NCBI RefSeq assembly: GCF_025252405.1
Contig: NZ_CP104307.1
Coordinates: 2,914,001-2,978,000 of the forward strand
DNA length: 64,000 nucleotides
Origin: Flavobacterium sp. TR2
GTDB taxonomy: Bacteria; Bacteroidota; Bacteroidia; Flavobacteriales; Flavobacteriaceae
Direction of reading: 5' to 3'
The notes under the pieces were generated by a model, which did no database searches, was not told the DNA's origin, and saw only the letters and a list, made by a program, of their open reading frames with translations. This document shows positions 32,902 through 41,173 of the stretch, piece after piece (the stretch's first letter is position 1; each line of letters begins with the position of its first letter). Made by a program: the position numbers and the translations under genes.

Positions 32902-33891
32902 TTATTTCAAAAATACGATTAATGATTTTATAAATGCATCAAAAGATTCTATATGTGGCAAATGTCCTGTATTTGGAATCTCCACCAGTTTTGAATTTGG
33001 AATTTCTTTCTGTGTTTTTTTTCCTAATTCGGCATAATTTCCCATTGTTTGTCTCACTTCTTCAGAAACCAATGGTTTTCCCAAAGCCGTTTTATCCCTC
33101 GTTCCGATAATCAATAGCGTTGGACATTTAATATTTTTAAATTCGTACAGAACAGGCTGCGTGAAAATCATATCGTACAAAAGAGCAGAATTCCAAGCAA
33201 CAAGATCATAATCTGGCGCTGTTGTCCATCCTGCGCCAAGTTCGGCCCATTTTTGATAATTGGCATTCCATTTTCCGTCATAATAATTGGCCATTTGGTA
33301 TTGCTTGATGCTTTCGTAATTTTGTTTTAACTCCGATTCGTACCACCAATCGACAGGTTTGTAAGGCACGACCAGTTTCCAGTCTTCTAAACCAATGGGG
33401 TTTTCTAAAACTAATTTTTCTGTGGTTTCCGGATACATCAATGCAAAGCGGGTGGCGAGCATTCCGCCCATCGAATGGCCTAAAACAGTTGTTTTGCTAA
33501 TTCCTAAATGATCTAGAAGTTTTTTAGTGTTTTCGGCTAATTGCTGAAAAGTATATTGAAAATTGTCTGGTTTTGTCGATTTTCCAAAACCAATCTGATC
33601 GGGAACGATTACACGATAACCTTCTTTTGTTAGCGCTTTAATGGTGGTTTCCCAATAAGCGCCATTAAAGTTTTTTCCGTGAAGCAAAAGAACATTTTTC
33701 TGATTGTAGTTGCCGGGAATGATATCCATATAGCTCATTTTGAGATATTGGCGCTGGCTGCTGAGTTCTATAAAATCAACTGGGAAAGGATATTCATAAT
33801 TGCTTAAATTAATGTCTAGCGCTTTTATATTTCCTTGTTGTCCAAAACTTAAGCAGGGAATTAATAGCAGTAATAGTTTCAGGATTTTCAT
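32902..33891 (-). CDS. Alpha/beta hydrolase, secreted
   Basis: A 329-aa hydrolase with a signal peptide (MKILKLLLLLIPCLSFGQQ). The nucleophile elbow is GHSMGG (Ser140), the oxyanion-hole strand VLLLHGKNFNG, and the C-terminal His lies in NTGHLPHIES; TRDKTALG is a likely site of the acid residue. Layout is that of haloalkane dehalogenase, proline iminopeptidase or esterase relatives; the substrate is unknown. A TTTG-N19-TAACTTTA near-promoter precedes it, so it may be the first gene of the minus-strand run. Confidence 0.88.
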   Translation of the reverse strand: MKILKLLLLLIPCLSFGQQGNIKALDINLSNYEYPFPVDFIELSSQRQYLKMSYMDIIPGNYNQKNVLLLHGKNFNGAYWETTIKALTKEGYRVIVPDQIGFGKSTKPDNFQYTFQQLAENTKKLLDHLGISKTTVLGHSMGGMLATRFALMYPETTEKLVLENPIGLEDWKLVVPYKPVDWWYESELKQNYESIKQYQMANYYDGKWNANYQKWAELGAGWTTAPDYDLVAWNSALLYDMIFTQPVLYEFKNIKCPTLLIIGTRDKTALGKPLVSEEVRQTMGNYAELGKKTQKEIPNSKLVEIPNTGHLPHIESFDAFIKSLIVFLK

Positions 33892-34172
33892 TTTGGAGGC
33901 ATTTATTTTTATGATTTATAAAGTTAAACCGAACCATTTTTAAAACAAAGCTTAAAATCTTAAAGTTATCAGAAAAAAAGCGTTGGAAATGGTTTCGGCG
34001 TTTTTAGTGTTAATAATCGATGATTTATTAAGTTTTTATCGATTAAATGAAGCTGATTATGAAAATAATGTATTTTAACGAATAATGTAGCACTTCAAAG
34101 GACTTCTTTTATTAACAGGAAAATAGTACGTAATTTTAATATCAGAATGTTGCAAGCCTAAAAAATAGTATT

Positions 34173-34865
34173 ATGAAAAAGACAATACTTTTGCTCCTGC
34201 TCACAGTCCCCACATTTGCCCAAGAACTCAATACATTTGACTTTGCTGTTATCAACTCTACCTTAATTTCAGCAAATATTGACCTCGATAAAGGCCGGAG
34301 CGTTGTTGCGGCAAATAAAGATCAATACTCAGCTTATTTTCAGTATGCTCTCACGATGTGTGAAGACGATATTATTTTTGGCGCTGGAATTGACAAGTCT
34401 GAAATTGATCGAACTTATGTCGGCTACATCGGAAAAATTTGCGATAAATTTAGAGCTACAATCGGAATAGGATATGTAGATTCGAGAAGCGGTTACGAAG
34501 GAACTTTTACAGGTTTTAGCATTTCATGGCATTTTTCTGAAAACACCTACATCGGCGGAAATCTAGAAAATTTGCATTCGTCCATAATTGATTATGATAC
34601 CGACGAAAGTTTTGATTATTATAAAAAACTGGTTCCCAAAGTTTTTGGAAGTTATGAAATTATCCCGAATGTGATTGCTTTTGGACAGCTGAGTTCGAGA
34701 GTAAATGATATTGCGCTAAAATATCAGGTTCGCCGATTTTCTGCGGGAGGATTTTATTCTGGTCATTCGGTAGGGGGGATTTTTGGAACTCTTAATGTCG
34801 GACGATTTGCAATTTCCTGCAGCACCACTTTTGAAAGGGTAAATTTTGGATTAAAGTTTGAATGA
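34173..34865 (+). CDS. Outer-membrane-like protein, 230 aa, unknown
   Basis: A short signal peptide (MKKTILLLLLTVPTFAQ) is followed by alternating strands with aromatic residues (FRATIGIGYVDSRSGYEG, FTGFSISWHFSENTYIGGNL, IPNVIAFGQLSS) and a final FERVNFGLKFE ending in Phe-Glu. This pattern suggests a small beta-barrel. No family is recognised. Single gene with its own terminator. Confidence 0.7.
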   Translation: MKKTILLLLLTVPTFAQELNTFDFAVINSTLISANIDLDKGRSVVAANKDQYSAYFQYALTMCEDDIIFGAGIDKSEIDRTYVGYIGKICDKFRATIGIGYVDSRSGYEGTFTGFSISWHFSENTYIGGNLENLHSSIIDYDTDESFDYYKKLVPKVFGSYEIIPNVIAFGQLSSRVNDIALKYQVRRFSAGGFYSGHSVGGIFGTLNVGRFAISCSTTFERVNFGLKFE

Positions 34866-34895
34866 CGAAATTTAAAATGCAATTTAGTTAAGAAG

Positions 34896-34940
34896 AAAAA
34901 TCCCCAAAACAATATCAGTAGTTGTTTTGGGGATTTTTTA
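34896..34940. terminator. Intrinsic terminator
   Basis: Stem AAAAATCCCCAAAACAA / TTGTTTTGGGGATTTTT with a short loop, between convergent genes. Confidence 0.9.
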
Positions 34941-34958
34941 TGTGGTTAGCTGCTGGTT

Positions 34959-35396
34959 TTATAACCCAACAAAATCATCACTTTTAGGGAAAATGCTCAA
35001 AGCTTGAATTGCAATTTCTGGTGTTGGAGAAGCTAGTTTGCGCAGTTTGGTATCCATCCAAGCGCCATCAACAGTGATTGTCGCACAAAGCGTATCATCT
35101 TCTCTTCTAAACTCATGAATGATTGACCAGCGTGAAGCATCGGCTTTCATTTTTGATGTTTTGGTATGAATGAATATTTTGTCTGAAAGCTTTAATTCTT
35201 TTCTGAAGACACATTCTTCTCTAAACAAAACAGGGCCAAAACCTTGTGTCTGCATTACTTTCAATGTTAATCCTAATTCTTCTAAGATTTCGATACGGTG
35301 TTGCGCGCCAAAATCGTAATAAGCACTGTGGCGAACGTGAAAATTTGGGTCAAGATCTGACCAGCGGAAAGATATTTCTTTTGTAAATGAAGCCAT
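34959..35396 (-). CDS. Acyl-CoA thioesterase family protein (hot-dog fold)
   Basis: A 145-aa protein of the 4HBT/YbgC type. The N-terminal FRWSDLDPNFHVRHSAYYDF contains the expected Asp and the start of the hot-dog helix, and FREECVFRKELKLSDKI is typical of the central strands. It should hydrolyse acyl-CoA thioesters in the cytoplasm. The substrate chain length is unknown. Confidence 0.87.
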   Translation of the reverse strand: MASFTKEISFRWSDLDPNFHVRHSAYYDFGAQHRIEILEELGLTLKVMQTQGFGPVLFREECVFRKELKLSDKIFIHTKTSKMKADASRWSIIHEFRREDDTLCATITVDGAWMDTKLRKLASPTPEIAIQALSIFPKSDDFVGL

Positions 35397-35523
35397 TTTG
35401 TAGTTGTAATTTTAATGAGAAATCGAAATTACGAATAAAAAACAAACGAATATCATAAAATTACTATGCGTGCATATTTTTTTATTGTTTTCCAATTTGC
35501 ATCATGCTGTAAGACACTTTCAA

Positions 35524-35997
35524 TTATGCTCTTTCGACTAGACAATTATAGCACCCTGGTCTTGCATTATGAATATGGATATACGCTATTTTTTCGTTTT
35601 CAAAAGTTCTAATGATGCTTTCCTCAAGAGTATTTCCTTCTGTGACAGACGCTTCCTTCATTATGCCGTTTTGGTCGTAACCGCGCAACGAAAGCAATCT
35701 GTGATGAAGCATATGCGGAATTTGGTTGGTTTCGAATGTTGACGTAGCGATTCTCTTTCGTACAAAAATTGGTCCGCTAGCTTGATAAGGCGAAGCCGTT
35801 TTATGATGGCTGTATGGCAATAGAATGACTTCTTCGCCAATTTCTGCATCTTCTAAGCTTATTCTGCACGGAAAACCAGGAAACTTATCGACAGTCATTT
35901 TAATTGCGCCAATTTTTTCAAGTTCTGAATCTGTTAAGTCGAATAAGCCTAAAAATTCGGTATGCTCTAAAGGCTTAATTTTAAAATTTGCTTTCAT
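35524..35997 (-). CDS. DUF1203 family protein
   Basis: A 157-aa protein matching DUF1203: PGFPCRISLEDAEIGEEVIL, YSHHKTASPYQASGPIFVR, LLSLRGYDQNG and the C-terminal IHNARPGCYNCLVERA with its CYNC. Function unknown; cytoplasmic. Confidence 0.87.
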   Translation of the reverse strand: MKANFKIKPLEHTEFLGLFDLTDSELEKIGAIKMTVDKFPGFPCRISLEDAEIGEEVILLPYSHHKTASPYQASGPIFVRKRIATSTFETNQIPHMLHHRLLSLRGYDQNGIMKEASVTEGNTLEESIIRTFENEKIAYIHIHNARPGCYNCLVERA

Positions 35998-36075
35998 GAT
36001 TTTTTTTAAGCAAAAGTCTTATTTGTTAGAATATAAAAAAATCCAGATCTTGCTGTATTTCTTTGAAAACTAGAT

Positions 36076-36537
36076 TTACAGTGCCATTTTCTCTAATTCA
36101 ACTTCCAGTTTATCGAAGTTTTCTTCATTTTTATCGACTACATAAGGTTTCAGTTTTTGGCATTCTGCTTCCGTTTCAAAAAGCATTTTAAAAACAACTT
36201 TTGTCTGGTTTTCAGCAACAGTTTCAAATGTTGCTAGAATCTGAAAAAGTGGTTTCGAATGTCGTTTCCATGCAATAAGATTGGGGCTGTCTATTTTGAT
36301 AAATTCGCATTCGTTTTCAAAATTGCCTCTTTCAGGGCCATGCATTGTAAATTTCCATCTTCCGCCTTCGCGAAAATCAAATTCGTAAAAAGTGTTGGTA
36401 AAACCTTTTGGTCCCCACCAATTCTTTAAATGTTCAGGCTGGCTCCATGCTTTAAAAACAAGTTCCTGCGGGAAATTCAAAACTCGTATCGTGACAATTT
36501 CTGAATCGGGTGTTGTGGAAAGAATATCTGAGGTCAT
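36076..36537 (-). CDS. SRPBCC/AHSA1-type protein
   Basis: A 153-aa protein started at MTSDILSTTPDSEIVT (36537); eight further codons are open upstream. Signatures of the AHSA1/activator of Hsp90 C-terminal-like family are FPQELVFKAWSQPEHLKNWW, GPKGFTNTFYEFDFREGG and WKFTMHGPERGNF. Such single-domain versions are often called polyketide cyclase-like, with unknown ligands. Confidence 0.85.
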   Translation of the reverse strand: MTSDILSTTPDSEIVTIRVLNFPQELVFKAWSQPEHLKNWWGPKGFTNTFYEFDFREGGRWKFTMHGPERGNFENECEFIKIDSPNLIAWKRHSKPLFQILATFETVAENQTKVVFKMLFETEAECQKLKPYVVDKNEENFDKLEVELEKMAL

Positions 36538-36632
36538 TTTTTGAAGTTTTAAATTAAACAAAAATGGACAGTTATAAAGTTACGTTATTTTTAGATACTT
36601 TTAAACTTATCCATTTCTGCCTTAATTTGTAT

Positions 36633-37031
36633 TTAAACTAGTAATCCGTTTTCATTTAGGTGTTTAAAGATAATTTTGTCAACTTCGGATATTATTTCAA
36701 GATCCTTATAATTTAGCCATTTAATTTCTTCAATTTCATTGCTTTCCTGTGGAGTTCCTTCGTAGTCAGCTTTATAACAGGTCATCTTTACAATAATTCC
36801 GTCAGCTGCCCCATCTGATTGCGCTTTAAAAGTTCCGAGATACTCTATAGATTTTGGTATGATTTCTACATTTAATTCTTCTTGGATTTCTCTAACTAAA
36901 GTTTGCTCATCGGTCTCGTTATGCTCTCTTTTTCCGCCAGGAATGTAATATTTATTTTTTCCTTTTGATCTTGTGCTTAAAATTTGACCGTTTTCAATTT
37001 TAATTAATGCAATTTTATCAATTTCAATCAT
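36633..37031 (-). CDS. NUDIX hydrolase
   Basis: A 132-aa single-domain NUDIX protein. The box runs from YIPGGKREHNETDEQTLVRE to IQEEL, and EEIKWLNYKDLEII follows as in MutT-like or ADP-ribose hydrolases. Substrate unknown. Confidence 0.9.
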   Translation of the reverse strand: MIEIDKIALIKIENGQILSTRSKGKNKYYIPGGKREHNETDEQTLVREIQEELNVEIIPKSIEYLGTFKAQSDGAADGIIVKMTCYKADYEGTPQESNEIEEIKWLNYKDLEIISEVDKIIFKHLNENGLLV

Positions 37032-37075
37032 TATGCTTTTTTTTTAAACTATATATTTTTTTTAGGCTTTTATTT

Positions 37076-37564
37076 TTATGGATGTCTTTTTCTATTGTAC
37101 ATCAATTTATATTCTTCGGTTCTATTTTTGTATTTTCTTTTATTAAATATTCTAAAGTAAAAAAAGTATATCAAAGGAACTGCAACAACTACAATCAACA
37201 TTAAAAAGTCAAATATTCCATAATAGGAATTAATTTTTTCACCATTAATAGTTAGTATTTTTGAGTTCGTATTCCCTGCGTGTAAATTTTTAGAAACTAT
37301 TCTGTCTCCAACATTAATCGTGTAGTTTAATCTTTCGTGTGCTGTCAAATATAGAATATTTTTATTGTTGTTGATTTCATATTCGAATGCATATAATGTT
37401 CCGCCCTTATTATAATTCGAAACTAAATTTACTTTGGTAACTGTTCCTGTTACAATATCGCTTTTATCAAAATGTTTTACATTATAGTAGGTAGTTGAAA
37501 AAGAAGTAATGAAAAGAAGTAAAGCGATAAGGTTTATAATAAAAATTGCAATATATCTCTTCAT
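37076..37564 (-). CDS. Two-span membrane protein, 162 aa, unknown
   Basis: Hydrophobic helices near 4-24 and 117-138 flank a soluble strand-rich region, with a Lys/Arg-rich end (FNKRKYKNRTEEYKLMYNRK). The arrangement resembles DUF3592-type proteins, where the middle region lies outside the cytoplasm. That assignment is tentative. No clear partners. Confidence 0.6.
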   Translation of the reverse strand: MKRYIAIFIINLIALLLFITSFSTTYYNVKHFDKSDIVTGTVTKVNLVSNYNKGGTLYAFEYEINNNKNILYLTAHERLNYTINVGDRIVSKNLHAGNTNSKILTINGEKINSYYGIFDFLMLIVVVAVPLIYFFYFRIFNKRKYKNRTEEYKLMYNRKRHP

Positions 37565-37821
37565 TTTCTTTAAATTATCAGATGCTTTTAAAATTGGTTT
37601 TTTCGTAAACTTCTCGTTAGGTTAATTTGTAGTAAATTCATAAAAAGCTACTCAAAAAAACGAGTAAATATATTGTTTTTATTACGGTTCATCAAAGATA
37701 TTTTAATTGGTTGGTTTTATAAATTGATGAAGGCATAATAAGAAATAGGAAAGTCAGTCAGTGCTTAAAATGACATAATTGTGTTGTTATGCCATACTTG
37801 TCATGTCTTAAAAATGTCATG

Positions 37822-37862
37822 TTGTCAGACGATTATTGGTGTGCCAAAAGCAAAACTGACAA
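37822..37862. promoter_or_regulatory. Inverted repeat TTGTCAG...CTGACAA upstream of dnaK
   Basis: TTGTCAG at 37822-37828 and CTGACAA at 37856-37862 are perfect inverted half-sites 27 bases apart, 20 to 60 bases upstream of the sigma54-like -24 element. Possible activator or repressor site; the binding protein is unknown. Confidence 0.4.
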
Positions 37863-37881
37863 TTTACATCGGTTTTTTATA

Positions 37882-37897
37882 TTGGCACAAAGATTGA
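37882..37897 (+). promoter_or_regulatory. Sigma54-like promoter of dnaK (TTGGCACAAAGATTGA)
   Basis: TTGGCAC-N5-TTGA matches the sigma54 consensus TTGGCACnnnnnTTGC at all positions but the last, with correct -24/-12 spacing. It lies about 52 bases before the dnaK ATG. Confidence 0.55.
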
Positions 37898-37948
37898 CTT
37901 ATGCCACCTGAGTTATTAAAATTAAATCAAAAATTAAATATATAAAAA

Positions 37949-39832
37949 ATGGGTAAAATAATCGGAATTGACTTAGGTACGACGAACTCTTGTGTTTCTG
38001 TAATGGAAGGTAACGAAGCAGTTGTTATCCCTAACGCAGAAGGAAAAAGAACTACACCATCTATCATCGCTTTTGTTGAAGGTGGAGAAATTAAAGTAGG
38101 TGATCCTGCAAAAAGACAAGCAGTAACTAACCCTACAAAAACGATTGCTTCTATTAAACGTTTCATGGGACACACTTTTGCAGAAACTGAAGGTGAAGCA
38201 AAAAGAGTTCCTTACAAAGTAGTAAAAGGTGACAACAATACTCCACGTGTGGATATTGACGGTCGTTTATACACTGCTCAAGAATTGTCTGCAATGACAC
38301 TTCAAAAAATGAAAAAAACTGCTGAAGACTATTTAGGTCAAACAGTAACTGAGGCAGTTATTACAGTTCCTGCATACTTTAACGATGCTCAGCGTCAAGC
38401 TACAAAAGAAGCTGGAGAAATCGCTGGTCTTAAAGTTATGCGTATCATCAACGAGCCAACTGCTGCTGCACTTGCTTACGGATTAGATAAAAAAGGAAAT
38501 GATCAAAAAATTGCTGTTTACGATTTAGGTGGAGGTACTTTTGATATCTCTGTTCTTGAATTAGGAGACGGTGTATTTGAAGTATTATCTACAAACGGTG
38601 ATACTCACTTAGGTGGTGATGATTTTGACCAAGTTATTATTGACTGGTTGGCTGATGAATTCAAAACTGAAGAAGGTATTGACTTACGTTTAGATCCAAT
38701 GTCTTTACAGCGTTTGAAAGAAGCTGCTGAGAAAGCTAAGATTGAATTATCTTCTTCTGCTGAAACAGAAATCAACTTGCCATACGTAACGGCTACTGCT
38801 TCTGGACCAAAACACTTAGTGAAAAAATTAACTAGAGCTAAATTTGAGCAATTATCAGATGCATTAGTAAAACGTTCTATGGAGCCAGTTGCTAAAGCAT
38901 TAAAAGATGCAGGTTTATCTACATCTGATATTGACGAAGTTATCCTTGTAGGAGGTTCTACTCGTATGCCAAGAATCGCTGACGAAGTGGAGAAATTCTT
39001 CGGTAAAAAAGCTTCTAAAGGAGTTAACCCTGATGAGGTTGTGGCTATTGGAGCTGCTATTCAAGGTGGAGTTTTATCTGGAGATGTAAAAGATGTATTG
39101 TTACTTGACGTAACTCCTCTTTCTTTAGGTATCGAAACTATGGGTGGTGTATTGACTAAATTAATTGAGGCTAACACAACTATCCCAACTAAAAAATCTC
39201 AAGTATTCTCTACTGCTGCTGATTCTCAACCATCTGTTGAAATCCACGTATTGCAAGGAGAAAGAGCAATGGCTGTAGATAACAAAACTATCGGTCGTTT
39301 CCACTTAGATGGTATTCCACCAGCACCAAGAGGAGTTCCTCAAATCGAAGTAACTTTCGATATCGATGCTAATGGTATCATCAAAGTTTCTGCAACTGAC
39401 AAAGGAACAGGAAAATCTCACGATATCCGTATCGAAGCTTCTTCTGGATTAACAGCTGAAGAAATCGAAAAAATGAAAAAAGATGCTGAAGCTAATGCTG
39501 ATGCAGATAGAATTGCAAAAGAAAGAGCTGAGAAATTAAACGAAGCTGACAGTACTATTTTCCAAACTGAAAGTCAATTGAAAGAATTGGGAGATAAATT
39601 GACAGACGAGCAAAAAACAGCTATCGAATATGCTTTAACTGAATTGAGAATGGCTCACCAATCTCAAGATCTTGACGCAATCCAAAAAGGATTAGACAAT
39701 GTAAATGCAGCTTGGAAAACAGCTACAGAAGCAATGTACGCTCAAGGAGGTGAAGGACAGCAAGCTGCTCCACAACAAGAGCAATCTTCTGGAGACAATG
39801 TTGAAGACGTTGAATTTGAAGAAGTAAAATAA
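37949..39832 (+). CDS. dnaK: Chaperone protein DnaK (Hsp70)
   Basis: A 627-aa Hsp70 chaperone. The N-terminal ATPase begins [20 protein letters not shown] and includes [38 protein letters not shown] and [13 protein letters not shown]; the substrate-binding domain starts near [17 protein letters not shown]; and the C-terminal helical lid ends with EDVEFEEVK. Length is typical of Bacteroidota. Codon use is strongly biased, as expected for an abundant protein. No grpE or dnaJ lies beside it, so it is transcribed alone. Confidence 0.98.
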   Translation: MGKIIGIDLGTTNSCVSVMEGNEAVVIPNAEGKRTTPSIIAFVEGGEIKVGDPAKRQAVTNPTKTIASIKRFMGHTFAETEGEAKRVPYKVVKGDNNTPRVDIDGRLYTAQELSAMTLQKMKKTAEDYLGQTVTEAVITVPAYFNDAQRQATKEAGEIAGLKVMRIINEPTAAALAYGLDKKGNDQKIAVYDLGGGTFDISVLELGDGVFEVLSTNGDTHLGGDDFDQVIIDWLADEFKTEEGIDLRLDPMSLQRLKEAAEKAKIELSSSAETEINLPYVTATASGPKHLVKKLTRAKFEQLSDALVKRSMEPVAKALKDAGLSTSDIDEVILVGGSTRMPRIADEVEKFFGKKASKGVNPDEVVAIGAAIQGGVLSGDVKDVLLLDVTPLSLGIETMGGVLTKLIEANTTIPTKKSQVFSTAADSQPSVEIHVLQGERAMAVDNKTIGRFHLDGIPPAPRGVPQIEVTFDIDANGIIKVSATDKGTGKSHDIRIEASSGLTAEEIEKMKKDAEANADADRIAKERAEKLNEADSTIFQTESQLKELGDKLTDEQKTAIEYALTELRMAHQSQDLDAIQKGLDNVNAAWKTATEAMYAQGGEGQQAAPQQEQSSGDNVEDVEFEEVK

Positions 39833-39840
39833 TTTACTCC

Positions 39841-39868
39841 GTAAAGACGTGCTACAGTGCGTCTTTAC
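39841..39868. repeat. REP-like palindrome, diverged copy
   Basis: GTAAAGACG and CGTCTTTAC form 9-base arms around TGCTACAGTG, related to the GACGCACTGCAGTGCGTC palindromes at 13198 and 27758. Confidence 0.7.
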
Positions 39869-39880
39869 AAAAGAATATTG

Positions 39881-39912
39881 AAAACCGAGTCAGAAATGGC
39901 TCGGTTTTTTTA
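39881..39912 (+). terminator. Intrinsic terminator after dnaK
   Basis: AAAACCGAGTC pairs imperfectly with GGCTCGGTTTT around a short loop, followed by a T-run. Confidence 0.82.
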
Positions 39913-40033
39913 TTGGTATGAATTAACTGTATCGACACACTGCTGCGTCTAGCTTAGGTTTTTTACAAACTGATATTTGTCATTTCCTGTTCAAATTCTT
40001 TTTCGTAATATTACTATTGTAAAATTTTCGTGA

Positions 40034-41107
40034 ATGAGAAAGATAAAATACAAGAAAGGACGCAAGCTCCAACACATTACTTTAGAGTACACTGGCACGC
40101 ATAAAGAGCACGAAACAGAGATGCAGCTTTTTGTATATAATGATGCTGATGTTGTCGAATATGATAAGTTTACTGTTTTGGCTCTAAATTCTTGTTTTGA
40201 TTATACAAAAAACAATTGGCTCAATATTCACGGGCTTAATGATATCAATCTCATTAAAACAATCGGCGCACATTTCAAATTGGACGATTTTCTTCTTGCC
40301 GATATCTTGAACACTACCAAAAGAACTAAATTAGAAGATCAGCAAGACATTCTGTTCTTCAATATAAAATCGCTCCTTCCTTCTGAATATTCAGATAATA
40401 TCAGTGTAGAACAATTGAGTTTTATTCTGAAGGACGGTATCTTAATTTCATTTCAAGAAAAACGCAGCGACTTTTTTACGCATATCCGTGAGCGTCTGCG
40501 TACGCACGCCGGAATCGTTAGAACCAAAAAGGTAGATTATCTCTTGTATCTGCTTTTAGATGCTGTAATGGAAAATTTCTACATTACATTGGAAGATGAA
40601 GAAGACAAAATCGAAGATTTAATCAATTTGACTAAAAAAGATGCTAAACCCGTTATTTTGGAGAAAATTGAAAATCATCGCGATAATTTGAATTTCTTAA
40701 AACGTTCCATTGTGCCGCTTCGAGATTCGCTTTATTACTTGAAAACGAAGAAAGATGATGACGAGGATAATGGTTTGATTCAAAAAGAGACATTTAATTT
40801 CTTTATCAGGCTGCATCAGAAAAGTTTGGAGCTTTTAGATCAGATAGAATCAGATATGAGCGCTTTAGAAAGTGCTTCTAATTTTTATTTTTCGGAACAA
40901 AGCCGAAAAATGAATGAAATCATGAAAACGCTGACGATTATATCAGCCATATTTATTCCGCTTACTTTTATAGTGGGAGTGTACGGAATGAACTTTGAAA
41001 ATATGCCTGAACTCAAAATGAAGAACGGCTATTTTGTAGTTATGGGCGTGATGTTTTTGCTGGTTATAGCCCTAATCATATATTTCAAAAAACGACGCTG
41101 GTTTTAG
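40034..41107 (+). CDS. corA: CorA family magnesium/cobalt transporter
   Basis: A 357-aa inner-membrane channel of the CorA family, which carries Mg2+ (and Co2+ or Ni2+) inward as a pentamer. A large cytoplasmic domain with a long helical stalk is followed by two C-terminal transmembrane helices. The selectivity motif GMN is present in VYGMNFENMPEL at the end of the first helix. The C-terminus KKRRWF is typical. Confidence 0.95.
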   Translation: MRKIKYKKGRKLQHITLEYTGTHKEHETEMQLFVYNDADVVEYDKFTVLALNSCFDYTKNNWLNIHGLNDINLIKTIGAHFKLDDFLLADILNTTKRTKLEDQQDILFFNIKSLLPSEYSDNISVEQLSFILKDGILISFQEKRSDFFTHIRERLRTHAGIVRTKKVDYLLYLLLDAVMENFYITLEDEEDKIEDLINLTKKDAKPVILEKIENHRDNLNFLKRSIVPLRDSLYYLKTKKDDDEDNGLIQKETFNFFIRLHQKSLELLDQIESDMSALESASNFYFSEQSRKMNEIMKTLTIISAIFIPLTFIVGVYGMNFENMPELKMKNGYFVVMGVMFLLVIALIIYFKKRRWF

Positions 41108-41120
41108 TTTCCTTTTAAAT

Positions 41121-41147
41121 TTGAAGAATTTGATTTTCGTAAATTTG
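41121..41147 (+). promoter_or_regulatory. Promoter of pta-ackA (TTG-N16-TAAATTTG)
   Basis: TTG at 41121 and TAAATTTG at 41140-41147 fit the Bacteroidota consensus, with a spacing of 16 that is slightly short. The pta start lies 26 bases downstream. Confidence 0.55.
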
Positions 41148-41173
41148 GTATTTAGAATAAAAAAATAATAATT

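Larger units (their letters stand above)
37565..37948. other. Intergenic region upstream of dnaK
   Basis: 384 bases between divergent genes. It holds several TGTCAT/TGACAT motifs, a TTGTCAG...CTGACAA inverted repeat and a sigma54-like site, which are listed separately. No gene is seen. Confidence 0.6.
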
